A stretch of 64,000 nt of DNA from an uncultured Pelagibacteraceae bacterium (GTDB lineage: Bacteria > Pseudomonadota > Alphaproteobacteria > Pelagibacterales > Pelagibacteraceae): contig CACHVT010000002.1 in assembly GCA_902583345.1 (NCBI GenBank), forward strand, positions 1 through 64,000, in the 5' to 3' direction. Position numbers and translations under genes: made by a program. The notes under the pieces were generated by a model. The model was not told where the DNA came from. It searched no databases and was given only the letters and a program-made list of their open reading frames with translations. Below are positions 1 through 9,061 of this stretch, piece after piece. Positions within the stretch are counted from its first letter, which is position 1. Each line of letters starts with the position of its first letter.

Positions 1-552
1 AGTTTTCGCAGATATTATTTTTAGATATGTTTCTTCTAACATATCTATTTCTCCTTTATATTGAAGCTGTAAAACCTCTCCCTGAGAAATTTCGGCAGAA
101 GTTGCTGAGAGAAGTTTTAAAACTTCAAGACTTCCATCTTCAACCATCATTTCAAAACATCTACTTAGTAAATAATCTCCAACTAAAATTGACGATTTAT
201 TTCCCCAAATATTATTTAAAGTTTTTTTACCTCTTCTGATCTCTCCATTGTCAATAACGTCGTCATGCATCAGTGTTGCTGCATGTATCAACTCCACACA
301 AGCTGCAAGATTAATATCTCTTGATCCTTTTGAATAGCTGCAAAGTTTAGACGAGCCAAGTGTTAGCAAAGCTCTTAATCTTTTACCGCCTGTCCTAAGA
401 TGGTATTTGGTCATTTCATCAACTAACTGAACTTTACTTGATAACTTTGATTTAATCTTTTCCTCAACTAAAACTAGCTTGTCGTCTACAGAATTTTTGA
501 GCTCTGAATATGAATTGTTTATTCGATTTTTTAATTGAACTACGGTTCCCAT
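1..552 (-). CDS. ispB: Polyprenyl (octaprenyl-type) diphosphate synthase, 5' part, runs off the left edge
   Basis: Trans-isoprenyl diphosphate synthase that condenses isopentenyl diphosphate onto an allylic diphosphate to make the long side chain of ubiquinone. Reading leftward from an ATG at 552-550, 184 residues are visible. They include the conserved GGKRLR segment (about residues 55-60) and the first Asp-rich motif, MHDDVID (residues 95-101), which binds Mg-diphosphate. The second Asp-rich motif lies outside the window. The family is certain. Chain length (IspB rather than IspA or GGPP synthase) is inferred from resemblance to octaprenyl/decaprenyl synthases. Confidence 0.85.
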   Translation of the reverse strand, partial: MGTVVQLKNRINNSYSELKNSVDDKLVLVEEKIKSKLSSKVQLVDEMTKYHLRTGGKRLRALLTLGSSKLCSYSKGSRDINLAACVELIHAATLMHDDVIDNGEIRRGKKTLNNIWGNKSSILVGDYLLSRCFEMMVEDGSLEVLKLLSATSAEISQGEVLQLQYKGEIDMLEETYLKIISAKT

Positions 553-594
553 AGGAATAAGTTAGTACAATTGTCACAATATTATACTTATCAA

Positions 595-622
595 TTGACG
601 CACCCTAAACTACAACTATAAG
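595..622 (+). promoter_or_regulatory. Probable sigma-70 promoter for sppA-glyQS-ppdK
   Basis: TTGACG (595-600), a 16-base spacer and TATAAG (617-622) each match the consensus hexamers at 5 of 6 positions. It lies in the 110 bp between the divergent ispB and sppA genes. Predicted transcription would begin near 629 and leave a leader of about 33 bases before the sppA ATG at 663. The AAGGAGA at 620-626 looks like a ribosome-binding site but is about 36 bases from the ATG and falls in the -10 region, so I read it as promoter sequence. Confidence 0.45.
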
Positions 623-662
623 GAGACTTTATATTAAATCAAAAATTCTGTAAGCATTATTT

Positions 663-1475
663 ATGTTCTCTTTTTTTAAAAAAAAAAAAATTATTCCGCA
701 CATAAGACTGTCCGGTGTTATTGGATCTGCTGGCAGATTTAAACAAGGTATTGACTTTTCAGGTCAGCAAGAAATTATAAAAAAAGCTTTTTCATTTAAA
801 AAGTCAAAAAGCATAGCGATATCAATTAATTCTCCAGGCGGATCTCCTGTTCAATCTCATTTAATTCATGATTACATAAGACAGCTGGCTAAAAAAAACG
901 AAAAAAAAGTTATAGTTTTTGCAGAAGACGTTGCTGCATCTGGTGGGTACTTAATAGCTTGTGCAGGAGATGAGATATATGCAAATTCAAGTTCTATAAT
1001 TGGTTCTATTGGAGTTATCTCTGCTTCATTTGGCTTTCAAGATGCTATCAAAAAAATTGGTGTTCAAAGAAGAGTTTATACTGCTGGAAGAAATAAAAGT
1101 ACTTTAGATCCATTTAAAGAAGAAAAAGAAGAAGATATTGAGAGAATAAAAAAATTGCAGTTGGAGCTACATTCAGATTTTATTGAAGTTGTAAAAAAGA
1201 GCAGGGAATCAAAACTTAAAGATCCCGAAAAAAATAACACTTTCACCGGAGAATTCTGGTCAGGTGCTGCATCAATGAAATTAGGATTAATAGACGGAAT
1301 TGGTAATGCTGAACAAATTTTAAGAGAGAAATTTGGAGAGGATGTAATTATCAAAAAATTAGAGAAACAAAAAAGTTTTATAGCAAAAAAACTTTCATCT
1401 TCTTTAGATAATCAGATTGACAATATTGCTAGCGTCATAGAGGAAAGAGCCTTGTGGCAAAAATTTGGTTTATAA
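663..1475 (+). CDS. sppA: Signal peptide peptidase SppA-like serine protease (S49)
   Basis: Peptidase family S49; SppA enzymes cleave leftover signal peptides in the cytoplasmic membrane. The protein is 270 residues, the short single-domain form seen in many bacteria. The substrate strand SINSPGG is at 54-60. The nucleophile is Ser93 in AASGGY and the general base Lys145 in GRNKS; the 52-residue spacing matches the Ser/Lys dyad of the short SppA type. There is no clear N-terminal membrane segment, only a short basic hydrophobic start (FSFFKKKK), so membrane attachment is uncertain. A run of 13 A bases (678-690) encodes the lysines near the start. The stop directly abuts the glyQ start codon, suggesting co-transcription with glyQS. 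Confidence 0.85.
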   Translation: MFSFFKKKKIIPHIRLSGVIGSAGRFKQGIDFSGQQEIIKKAFSFKKSKSIAISINSPGGSPVQSHLIHDYIRQLAKKNEKKVIVFAEDVAASGGYLIACAGDEIYANSSSIIGSIGVISASFGFQDAIKKIGVQRRVYTAGRNKSTLDPFKEEKEEDIERIKKLQLELHSDFIEVVKKSRESKLKDPEKNNTFTGEFWSGAASMKLGLIDGIGNAEQILREKFGEDVIIKKLEKQKSFIAKKLSSSLDNQIDNIASVIEERALWQKFGL

Positions 1476-2363
1476 ATGCCAAAAAAAATAAAAAAAAAAA
1501 AAAAACCTAAATTCCAATCTTTTCAAGACACAATATTAAATTTACAAAAATATTGGAGCAAACAAGGTTGTGTAATTGTGCAACCCTATGACATGGAGGT
1601 AGGAGCTGGAACATTTCATCCTGCAACTACATTAAGATCTTTAGGACCAAAACCATGGAAAGTTGCATACGTGCAACCATCAAGAAGACCAACTGACGGA
1701 AGGTATGGGGATAATCCAAATAGATTACAACATTATTATCAGTTTCAAGTTTTAATAAAACCATCTCCAAAAGAAATAAAAAAACTTTACCTAAATAGCC
1801 TAAATATTATTGGTATCAGCCACAAAGACCATGATATCAGATTTGTAGAAGACGACTGGGAAAGTCCAACTCTCGGGGCTGCAGGGCTCGGTTGGGAAGT
1901 TTGGTGTGATGGAATGGAAATAACTCAATTTACTTATTTTCAACAAATGGCAGGTATGGAATGCAAACCTGTTTCGGTTGAGTTAACTTACGGTTTAGAA
2001 AGAATCTGTATGTTTACTCAGCAAAAAAAAAATGTTTTTGATCTCTTATGGAATAATGAAGGAATTGAATATAGAGAAGTCTTTCGCCAAGCTGAAAAAG
2101 AATTTTCTGCTTATAATTTTGAATATGCAAATACCGAAAATTTGTTAAAAATTTTTGATATGTATGAATTAGAGGCAAAATCTCTTGTTGAAAAAAATAT
2201 ATCTTTGCCAGCTTATGACCAATGTTTAAAAGCTAGTCATGTTTTTAATATTTTAGATGCACGTGGAGTAATTAGTGTCGCACAAAGAGCTGAGTATATC
2301 GGCAGAATTAGAGAAATAACAAAAGGTGTTGCAGAAATTTGGACAAATAGTCAAAAACAATAA
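1476..2363 (+). CDS. glyQ: Glycyl-tRNA synthetase alpha subunit
   Basis: Catalytic alpha subunit of the bacterial alpha2beta2 glycyl-tRNA synthetase, which charges tRNA-Gly in the cytoplasm. The 295 residues match the usual length of about 300. Characteristic segments include a hallmark stretch near residues 33-50 ([20 protein letters not shown]), the [20 protein letters not shown] region and the GLERI motif around 169-173. The N-terminus is a lysine-rich extension encoded partly by a 16-base A homopolymer (1490-1505), which is unusual. The gene abuts sppA and overlaps glyS by one base. Confidence 0.97.
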   Translation: MPKKIKKKKKPKFQSFQDTILNLQKYWSKQGCVIVQPYDMEVGAGTFHPATTLRSLGPKPWKVAYVQPSRRPTDGRYGDNPNRLQHYYQFQVLIKPSPKEIKKLYLNSLNIIGISHKDHDIRFVEDDWESPTLGAAGLGWEVWCDGMEITQFTYFQQMAGMECKPVSVELTYGLERICMFTQQKKNVFDLLWNNEGIEYREVFRQAEKEFSAYNFEYANTENLLKIFDMYELEAKSLVEKNISLPAYDQCLKASHVFNILDARGVISVAQRAEYIGRIREITKGVAEIWTNSQKQ

Positions 2364-4432
2364 TGGCTGAATTTTTTTTAGAACTTTTTAGTGAAGAAAT
2401 ACCTCCTAAACTTCAAAAAAAAGCTAGAGACTTCTTGCACGAAAATTTCAAAAAATTATTTGAAGAAAAAAATTTAAAATTTAAAAAATCTGAAGCTTAT
2501 TCTACTCCTAATAGATTGATAATTTTGTTTGATGGATTAGATAAAAAAATTAAAGAAAAATCCAAAGAAATAAAGGGTCCAAATATTAATTCATCCGAAG
2601 AGGCTTTAGAGGGGTTTTTACGAGCAAATCAAATAACTAAAAATGAAATTTATAAAAAGAGTATCGAAAAAGGAGAGTTTTATTTTTTTAAAAAAAAGGA
2701 GAAAACTATTGATACCATTGTTCTATTAGAAAAAAACATTCCCTTAATATTAAATAAAATATCATGGAAAAAATCAATGAAATGGAGTGATTTTGAATTA
2801 GAGTGGGGACGACCTTTAAAATCAATTTTAAGTTTATTTGAAAATAAAAAATTATCATTTAAATTTTACCATTTAGAAAGTTCAGACTCTACATTTATAG
2901 ACAAAGAATTTGAGGACAAACAAAAAGTATTTAAAAACTTTAAGAGTTATAAAGGTTATTTTAGAAAACTAGGAATTATTATTGATCAAAATTCTAGAAA
3001 AAAATTAATTGAACAGCAACTTCAAAAAATTTCTAAAAGAAAGAATCTTAAGCTAGAAATTAATATTAAACTTTTAAATGAAGTAGTTGATTTAGTAGAT
3101 CGGCCATATGTTTTAAGTTGTAAATTTAATCAAAAATTTTTAGATATACCAAAAGAAATTCTTATTATTACAATGCAACATCATCAAAAGTATTTTCATA
3201 CATTTGACCATAAAGGAAATATTACCAATGAGTTTTTTGTTATTGCCAATAGCAAGGATAATAAAGGTTATATAAAAACAGGAAATGAAAGAGTTGTCGA
3301 TGCAAGATTAAGCGATGCTAGATTTTTTTGGGAAAAAAATAAGTCTCAAAATTTAATTAAGCAAATTTCTAAACTGAAATCTATCAATTATTTTGAAGGT
3401 TTGGGTACATACTTTGATAAAGTGCAAAGAATGAGAAAACTTGGTGCTTTGATCTCAGATGAAATGCTAATAAGTAAAGAAAAAATTGAACTTTTAACAT
3501 CTATATGCAAAATTGACCTCACATCAGACATTGTAAATGAGTTCCCAGAATTACAAGGTATCATGGGAGGATATTTTGCTAGTTCCCAAGGATTTGATAA
3601 AGATATTTCATTGTCAATAAGTGAACATTATCTGCCTACTGGATTAGAAAGTAGAGTTCCAAAAAAATCTTTTAGTCTCGCATTAGCTTTAACAGATAAA
3701 ATAGATACTCTGGTAGGTTTCTTTGGAGTAAATCAAAAACCTACTAGTTCAAAAGATCCATATGCTTTGAGAAGATTAGCTTTGGGAATAATTAGATTAT
3801 TATTAGAAAATAAAAAGGAATTTAAATTGAATGATTTAATTAATTATTCAATTTCACTTTATAGAGATCAAGGATTTAAATTTCAGAATGCAAAGCTTCA
3901 ATTAGAACTATCCTCATTTTTAATTGATAGATTAAAATTTTATATGCGAGAAAAAGATATACGTCATGATATTGTTGAAGCAAGTATAAATTCTTTTTCA
4001 ATAGATCAGGCCTCAAAAATGTATAGTAAGGCATTGGCGTTAAACAATGTTATAGTTAAGGATATTGGAAATGATATAATTATAAGCTATAAAAGAGCAT
4101 CAAATATTTTAGACAATGAGCTTAAGAATAGAGAACTAAATCTTTCTAACACAACAGATCCTGGTATTTTTAAAAATGAGTATGAAAAAAATTTGTACAA
4201 AAAAATCCATGAATTAAGAAAATATTTTACTAGCATAAATAAAGATGAAGATTACCAAGTAACATTAGGAAACTTAGCAAATGCAAAAGCAACCATCTCT
4301 GAATTTTTTGATAATGTTATTGTTAATGATGTAGATCAAAATATAAAAAAAAATCGATTGGAACTTTTGCAAATGTTATGTAAAACGTTCGACAACTATA
4401 TAAATTTTTCAAATATTGAGAGTTTTAAGTGA
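2363..4432 (+). CDS. glyS: Glycyl-tRNA synthetase beta subunit
   Basis: Beta subunit of the heterotetrameric glycyl-tRNA synthetase, needed for tRNA recognition. The 689 residues equal the typical family length. The N-terminal FFLELFSEEIPP and the central TMQHHQKYF and NSKDNKGYIKTGNERVVDARLSDA-like segments are GlyS signatures. The C-terminal DALR-type anticodon-binding region is present. It overlaps glyQ by one base and ppdK by four (GTGA), so the alpha, beta and dikinase genes are translationally coupled. Confidence 0.97.
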   Translation: MAEFFLELFSEEIPPKLQKKARDFLHENFKKLFEEKNLKFKKSEAYSTPNRLIILFDGLDKKIKEKSKEIKGPNINSSEEALEGFLRANQITKNEIYKKSIEKGEFYFFKKKEKTIDTIVLLEKNIPLILNKISWKKSMKWSDFELEWGRPLKSILSLFENKKLSFKFYHLESSDSTFIDKEFEDKQKVFKNFKSYKGYFRKLGIIIDQNSRKKLIEQQLQKISKRKNLKLEINIKLLNEVVDLVDRPYVLSCKFNQKFLDIPKEILIITMQHHQKYFHTFDHKGNITNEFFVIANSKDNKGYIKTGNERVVDARLSDARFFWEKNKSQNLIKQISKLKSINYFEGLGTYFDKVQRMRKLGALISDEMLISKEKIELLTSICKIDLTSDIVNEFPELQGIMGGYFASSQGFDKDISLSISEHYLPTGLESRVPKKSFSLALALTDKIDTLVGFFGVNQKPTSSKDPYALRRLALGIIRLLLENKKEFKLNDLINYSISLYRDQGFKFQNAKLQLELSSFLIDRLKFYMREKDIRHDIVEASINSFSIDQASKMYSKALALNNVIVKDIGNDIIISYKRASNILDNELKNRELNLSNTTDPGIFKNEYEKNLYKKIHELRKYFTSINKDEDYQVTLGNLANAKATISEFFDNVIVNDVDQNIKKNRLELLQMLCKTFDNYINFSNIESFK

Positions 4433-7086
4433 ATAAATTAATATTAAATTTTAAATCTAAAAAGCTTAAAAATATTAAAAATTTAAAAAATTATTTAGGA
4501 GGCAAGGGTGCAAATTTATTTCAAATGGGAAAAATGGGCTTACCGGTCCCACCTGGATTTACGATTTCTACAAAGGTATCTGAAATATTTTATAAAAATA
4601 AAAAAAAATTAAATTCAAAAATAATAAAAAGCATTAGAAAAGAGTTACAAAAAATAGAAAGAGAGACAAAAAAAAAATTTGGAGATTTAAAAAATCCATT
4701 ATTAGTATCAGTAAGATCTGGAGCACGAGTATCAATGCCAGGAATGATGGATACAATATTAAATCTAGGCTTGAACGATAAAACGGTTTTAGCATTAGCT
4801 AAAAAAACATCGAATAATAGATTTGCTAAAGACAGTTACAGAAGGTTTATTCAAATGTATTCAAATGTTGTTTTGGGTATTGAAAATTATAATTTTGAAG
4901 ATTTAATTGAGAATTATAAACTTACGAAAGGTGTACTTCTTGATACAGAATTAGATGCAGATGATTGGGATGGTTTAATTAAAGATTTTAAAAGTATAGT
5001 AAAAGAGAAAACAAAAAAAGAGTTTCCTCAGGATGTTTATCATCAGTTAATAGGTGCAATTTCTGCCGTTTTTCTTTCTTGGCAAAGTAATAGAGCCAGA
5101 GTTTATAGAAAAATTAATAGTATTCCCTCAGATTGGGGCACTGCTGTTAATGTTCAATCAATGGTATTTGGAAATATGGGTAATGACTGTGCTACTGGTG
5201 TAGTATTTACTAGAAATCCATCTGATGGAACAAATGAAATCTATGGAGAATATTTAATTAATGCTCAAGGGGAGGATGTGGTAGCAGGAACAAGGACTCC
5301 TCAATATATAACAAAAAAAGCTAGGAAAGTATCAAATTCTAATAAAAGTTCGATGGAAGAATCTATGCCAAAAGTTTTTAAAGAATTAAAAAAAATTCTT
5401 AAACTTTTAGAAAAGTATTACAAAGACATGCAAGACGTAGAATTTACAGTTGAAAATAACAAGCTTTGGATTTTGCAAACTAGATCAGGAAAAAGAACTG
5501 CAAAGTCTGCAGTTAAAATTGCTGTTGATATGGTTAAAGAAAAAAAAATTTCAAAGAGCCAAGCAATTCTTAGAATAGATCCAAATACGCTGGATACTCT
5601 TTTGCACCCAAGTCTAGATGAAAAAAGTGAATTGGAGGTTATAGCAAAAGGCTTACCAGCATCTCCAGGAGCTGTAAGTGGCAAAGTAGCCTTTTCATCT
5701 GATGAAGCAGAAAGACTAAACGGTATTATGCAAAGTGTTATTTTGGTTAGGGTAGAAACATCTCCAGAAGATATTCACGGAATGCATGCTGCCAAAGGTA
5801 TTCTTACTGCAAGAGGCGGAATGACAAGTCATGCAGCGGTAGTTGCCAGAGGCATGGGAAGGCCATGTGTGTCAGGATCTAGCGAAATTGAAATTGATTA
5901 CAAAAACAAACTTTTCAAAACTGAAAATCATCAAGTCAAAGAAGGAGACCTAATTACGATCGATGGATCAACAGGCAGAATAATATTAGGAGAAGTAAAA
6001 ACTGTTAAGCCAGAGATTTCTGGGGAATTTTCTAAAATTTTGGACTGGTCTGATATCTCAAGAAAATTAAAAATAAGAACTAACTCAGAGACTCCATTCG
6101 ATAGCAAAATAGCTAGGGAATTTGGAGCTGAAGGAATTGGTTTATGCAGAACAGAACACATGTTTTTTGACGAAGAAAGAATTTTATCAGTAAGGCAGAT
6201 GATTCTTTCTAAATCAAAAGAAGATAGAGATAAAGCTTTAGAAAAATTACTACCACATCAAAAAAATGATTTTATTGAAATATTTAAAATTATGAGTGGG
6301 TTACCAGTTACAGTCAGATTGCTAGATCCACCTTTACATGAGTTTTTACCGAAAAATGATGGAGAAATAAGTGATGTAGCCAAATCACTAAATTTATCAA
6401 ACGAAGAAGTTCAGGCGAGAATTGATGAATTGCATGAACATAACCCAATGCTTGGACATAGAGGATGTAGGCTAGGTATTTCATTTCCAGAAATTTATGA
6501 AATGCAATGTAAAGCAATATTTGAAGCTTTAATTGAATGTAAAAATAAAAAAATAAAACCTATTATGCCTGAAATAATGATTCCTTTAGTTTCTACTGAA
6601 GCAGAGATTAAAATAATGAAAGATTTAGTAATTAGAGTTGCAGGAATAGTTCAGAAAAAAAATAAAACAAAAATTAATTTTTTAGTTGGTACAATGATCG
6701 AACTCCCAAGGGCTGCTTTAAAAGCAAAAGATATTGCAAAACATGCGGAATTTTTTAGTTTTGGAACAAATGACTTAACTCAAACAACATTTGGCATAAG
6801 TAGAGACGATAGTGGAAAATTCTTAAATGATTATATTGAAAATAAGATTTTTGACATAGATCCGTTTGTTTCAATTGATGAAGGAGTAGGAGATTTAATT
6901 GAGATTGCTACTTTTAATGGAAAAAAGCAAAACAAAAAAATTAAATTAGGAATATGCGGAGAGCATGGTGGAGATCCAAAAAGTATTCATTTTTGTTCTA
7001 AAACAGGTTTAGATTATGTTTCATGCTCACCATATAGGGTACCTGTTGCAAGACTGTCAGCTGCTCAAGCTGAACTAAAAAAATAA
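4429..7086 (+). CDS. ppdK: Pyruvate, phosphate dikinase
   Basis: Interconverts pyruvate, ATP and Pi with phosphoenolpyruvate, AMP and PPi; in bacteria it serves gluconeogenesis or PPi-linked glycolysis. It is 885 residues, normal for the family. The ATP-grasp domain carries VSVRSGARVSMPGMMDT. The swivelling phosphohistidine domain has GGMTSHAAVVARG with catalytic His468. The PEP/pyruvate barrel has GAEGIGLCRTEHMF, FFSFGTNDLTQTTFG and the proton-donor Cys843 in GICGEHGG. The start is GTG at 4429, overlapping the glyS stop, with no competing ATG nearby. It meets nadC tail to tail with no spacer. The classical pyruvate kinase step is not seen in this window. Confidence 0.97.
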   Translation: MNKLILNFKSKKLKNIKNLKNYLGGKGANLFQMGKMGLPVPPGFTISTKVSEIFYKNKKKLNSKIIKSIRKELQKIERETKKKFGDLKNPLLVSVRSGARVSMPGMMDTILNLGLNDKTVLALAKKTSNNRFAKDSYRRFIQMYSNVVLGIENYNFEDLIENYKLTKGVLLDTELDADDWDGLIKDFKSIVKEKTKKEFPQDVYHQLIGAISAVFLSWQSNRARVYRKINSIPSDWGTAVNVQSMVFGNMGNDCATGVVFTRNPSDGTNEIYGEYLINAQGEDVVAGTRTPQYITKKARKVSNSNKSSMEESMPKVFKELKKILKLLEKYYKDMQDVEFTVENNKLWILQTRSGKRTAKSAVKIAVDMVKEKKISKSQAILRIDPNTLDTLLHPSLDEKSELEVIAKGLPASPGAVSGKVAFSSDEAERLNGIMQSVILVRVETSPEDIHGMHAAKGILTARGGMTSHAAVVARGMGRPCVSGSSEIEIDYKNKLFKTENHQVKEGDLITIDGSTGRIILGEVKTVKPEISGEFSKILDWSDISRKLKIRTNSETPFDSKIAREFGAEGIGLCRTEHMFFDEERILSVRQMILSKSKEDRDKALEKLLPHQKNDFIEIFKIMSGLPVTVRLLDPPLHEFLPKNDGEISDVAKSLNLSNEEVQARIDELHEHNPMLGHRGCRLGISFPEIYEMQCKAIFEALIECKNKKIKPIMPEIMIPLVSTEAEIKIMKDLVIRVAGIVQKKNKTKINFLVGTMIELPRAALKAKDIAKHAEFFSFGTNDLTQTTFGISRDDSGKFLNDYIENKIFDIDPFVSIDEGVGDLIEIATFNGKKQNKKIKLGICGEHGGDPKSIHFCSKTGLDYVSCSPYRVPVARLSAAQAELKK

Positions 7087-7920
7087 TTATATTTCAAATT
7101 TTAAATCTAAGGAATTAAATGAATGCGTTAGAGATCCAATAGAAATTCTTTTCACTCCAGTATTAGCAATTTTTATAACATTTTTTAGTGTAATACCTCC
7201 AGATGCCTCTGTCTCATAAAGCTTTTCAGATAAAACTATAGCTTTTTTTAAAATTTTAGGTTTCATATTATCGAATAAAATTCGATCAAATTTTAAACCA
7301 ATTATTTTTTTTAACTGAACAAGATCATCTACTTCTACTGTAATTTTTTTACCCTTTTTTTTCTTTATAGCTAATTGAATTAATTTTTTCATATCTGCAC
7401 TTTTTATATGGTTGTCTTTTATCAAATATTCATCACTCAGATTAAATCTGTGATTAATTCCGCCTCCTAATTTTACAGCATATTTTTGAATTACTCTTAG
7501 ATTTGGTATCGTTTTCCTTGTGCAACAAATTTTACTTTTTTTTCCTACTTTTTTTACAAATTGATTAGTTGTAGTAGCGATTCCTGATATGAGACTTAAG
7601 AAATTTAATGCAACTCTTTCTCCGGTCAATATATGTTTTGTATTGCCCTCTATTATTGCAATTAGATCACCTTTTTTAATTTTAGATCCTTCTTTTTTTT
7701 TTAAATTAATTTTGATTTTTTTATCTATTAATTTAAAAGTTTGTTTAGCAAACTCTAATCCACCTATTATACCAGATTGATTAGAAATTAATTTTACCTT
7801 TTTTTTGATATTATTTTGTAAAAGATTTGAAGAAATATCTCCCAAAGGATAAAGATCTTCATTTAAAGCTAATTTGCAAATGCCTCTTATAAAGTTTTTA
7901 CTGAGAATTATTTTTGACAC
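7087..7920 (-). CDS. nadC: Nicotinate-nucleotide pyrophosphorylase (carboxylating)
   Basis: Quinolinate phosphoribosyltransferase, which makes nicotinate mononucleotide from quinolinate and PRPP in de novo NAD synthesis. It has 277 residues, the usual size. The quinolinate-binding TRKTIPNLR is at 134-142, GGGINHR at 152-158 and ERVALNFLS at 101-109. It follows nadA on the same strand five bases downstream, so the two form an operon. The third gene of the usual trio, nadB (L-aspartate oxidase), is not adjacent. Confidence 0.96.
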   Translation of the reverse strand: MSKIILSKNFIRGICKLALNEDLYPLGDISSNLLQNNIKKKVKLISNQSGIIGGLEFAKQTFKLIDKKIKINLKKKEGSKIKKGDLIAIIEGNTKHILTGERVALNFLSLISGIATTTNQFVKKVGKKSKICCTRKTIPNLRVIQKYAVKLGGGINHRFNLSDEYLIKDNHIKSADMKKLIQLAIKKKKGKKITVEVDDLVQLKKIIGLKFDRILFDNMKPKILKKAIVLSEKLYETEASGGITLKNVIKIANTGVKRISIGSLTHSFNSLDLKFEI

Positions 7921-7925
7921 AGATC

Positions 7926-8930
7926 TTATCTGCCTATTTTTGTCATTCTTTCTACTGATTTTCTTGCTTTCTCAATAGTTACTTTGTCCATTAAAATTTC
8001 GTTGCTTTCATTTTGTAAGCAGTCTAAAATTTTTGGTAGAGTAATTCTTTTCATGTGAGGACATAAGTTACAAGGTCTTATAAATTTTACATTCGGGTTA
8101 TCTACTTGAACATTATCACTCATTGAACATTCAGTTACCATCATTACTTTTTCTGGTTGATTGTCTTTAACATATTTAATCATACCACTTGTTGATCCTG
8201 TAAAATCACTTGCCTCAATAACTTCAGGTGGACACTCTGGATGAGCTATTACTTTAATTCCTGGATTTTCTTTTCTTATTTGATTTATCTCCTCATCGTT
8301 AAATTGTTCATGAACTTCACAAGTTCCTTTCCATGAAATTATTTCGACATCAGTTTGAGAAGCAACATATTTTGCTAAATAATCATCTGGTAAAAAAATT
8401 ACTTTTTTAACTCCTAATGAATTTACTATTTTCACTGCGTTTGCTGAAGTACAACAAATATCAGTTTCTGATTTAACATCTGCAGAAGTATTCACATAAG
8501 AAACTACTGGCACTCCTGGATATTTTTTTTTCAATTCTCTGACATTTTTGCCAGTTATAGATGATGATAATGAGCATCCAGCTCTCATATCTGGTAATAA
8601 AACTTTTTTGCTTGGGCTCATAAGTTTAGCTGTCTCAGCCATGAAATGTACTCCACACATAACAATTATATCTGCCTTAGTTTTTGCTGCCTCTATAGCT
8701 AAAGCAAGCGAGTCAGCTGAAAAATCTGAAATACCATGATAAATCTCTGGTGTTTGATAGTTATGAGCAAGTATAATCGCATTCTTCTGTTTTTTTAATT
8801 TGTTTATTTCATAAATATATGGAGCAAAACTTGGCCATTCAATTTCAGGAACTGCCCTAGAAATTTTTTGGTATATAGGATCTGTAGCTTTTCTAATTTC
8901 TGATGTAAATTCCATATCTAAATCTATCAA
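7926..8930 (-). CDS. nadA: Quinolinate synthase
   Basis: 4Fe-4S enzyme that condenses iminoaspartate with dihydroxyacetone phosphate to quinolinate, the first committed NAD precursor. It is 334 residues long. Conserved cysteines suited to cluster ligation are Cys92 (VMCGVHFMAE), Cys204 (KGTCEVHEQF) and one of Cys287/Cys290 (PCNLCPHMKR). The early ILAHNYQ segment is typical of the substrate site. It is first gene of a nadA-nadC pair. Two starts are possible, 8930 and an in-frame ATG at 8915; the first is used here, and the choice does not affect the fold. Confidence 0.96.
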   Translation of the reverse strand: MIDLDMEFTSEIRKATDPIYQKISRAVPEIEWPSFAPYIYEINKLKKQKNAIILAHNYQTPEIYHGISDFSADSLALAIEAAKTKADIIVMCGVHFMAETAKLMSPSKKVLLPDMRAGCSLSSSITGKNVRELKKKYPGVPVVSYVNTSADVKSETDICCTSANAVKIVNSLGVKKVIFLPDDYLAKYVASQTDVEIISWKGTCEVHEQFNDEEINQIRKENPGIKVIAHPECPPEVIEASDFTGSTSGMIKYVKDNQPEKVMMVTECSMSDNVQVDNPNVKFIRPCNLCPHMKRITLPKILDCLQNESNEILMDKVTIEKARKSVERMTKIGR

Positions 8931-8931
8931 C

Positions 8932-8960
8932 TTGAAACAAAAATGTCATTCAATTATTCT
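8932..8960 (+). promoter_or_regulatory. Probable promoter for tRNA-Leu
   Basis: TTGAAA (8932-8937), a 17-base spacer and TATTCT (8955-8960) sit ten bases upstream of the mature tRNA 5' end. The -35 matches 5 of 6 and the -10 matches 4 of 6 consensus bases. The position directly before a stand-alone tRNA gene supports it. Confidence 0.4.
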
Positions 8961-8969
8961 GACGCATAA

Positions 8970-9055
8970 GCGGCCATGCTGAAATTGGTAGACAGGCACG
9001 GTTGAGGGCCGTGTGGGCTTAGCCCATGAGAGTTCGAGTCTCTCTGGCCGCACCA
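8970..9055 (+). tRNA. tRNA-Leu (anticodon GAG)
   Basis: A full cloverleaf can be drawn. The acceptor stem GCGGCCA pairs with TGGCCGC. There is a short D stem CTG/CAG. The anticodon stem CACGG/CCGTG encloses the loop TTGAGGG, giving anticodon GAG, which reads CUC and CUU. A class II variable arm GGGC-TTA-GCCC, the T stem GAGAG/CTCTC with loop TTCGAGT, discriminator A9052 and an encoded CCA (9053-9055) complete it. The long variable arm fits tRNA-Leu. It stands between the divergent nadA and the convergent ygfZ gene. Confidence 0.97.
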
Positions 9056-9061
9056 TGAAAC

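Noticed and set aside
620..626. AAGGAGA as the ribosome-binding site of sppA
   Set aside because: It is about 36 bases from the ATG and overlaps the predicted -10 hexamer, so it cannot position a ribosome on the annotated start.
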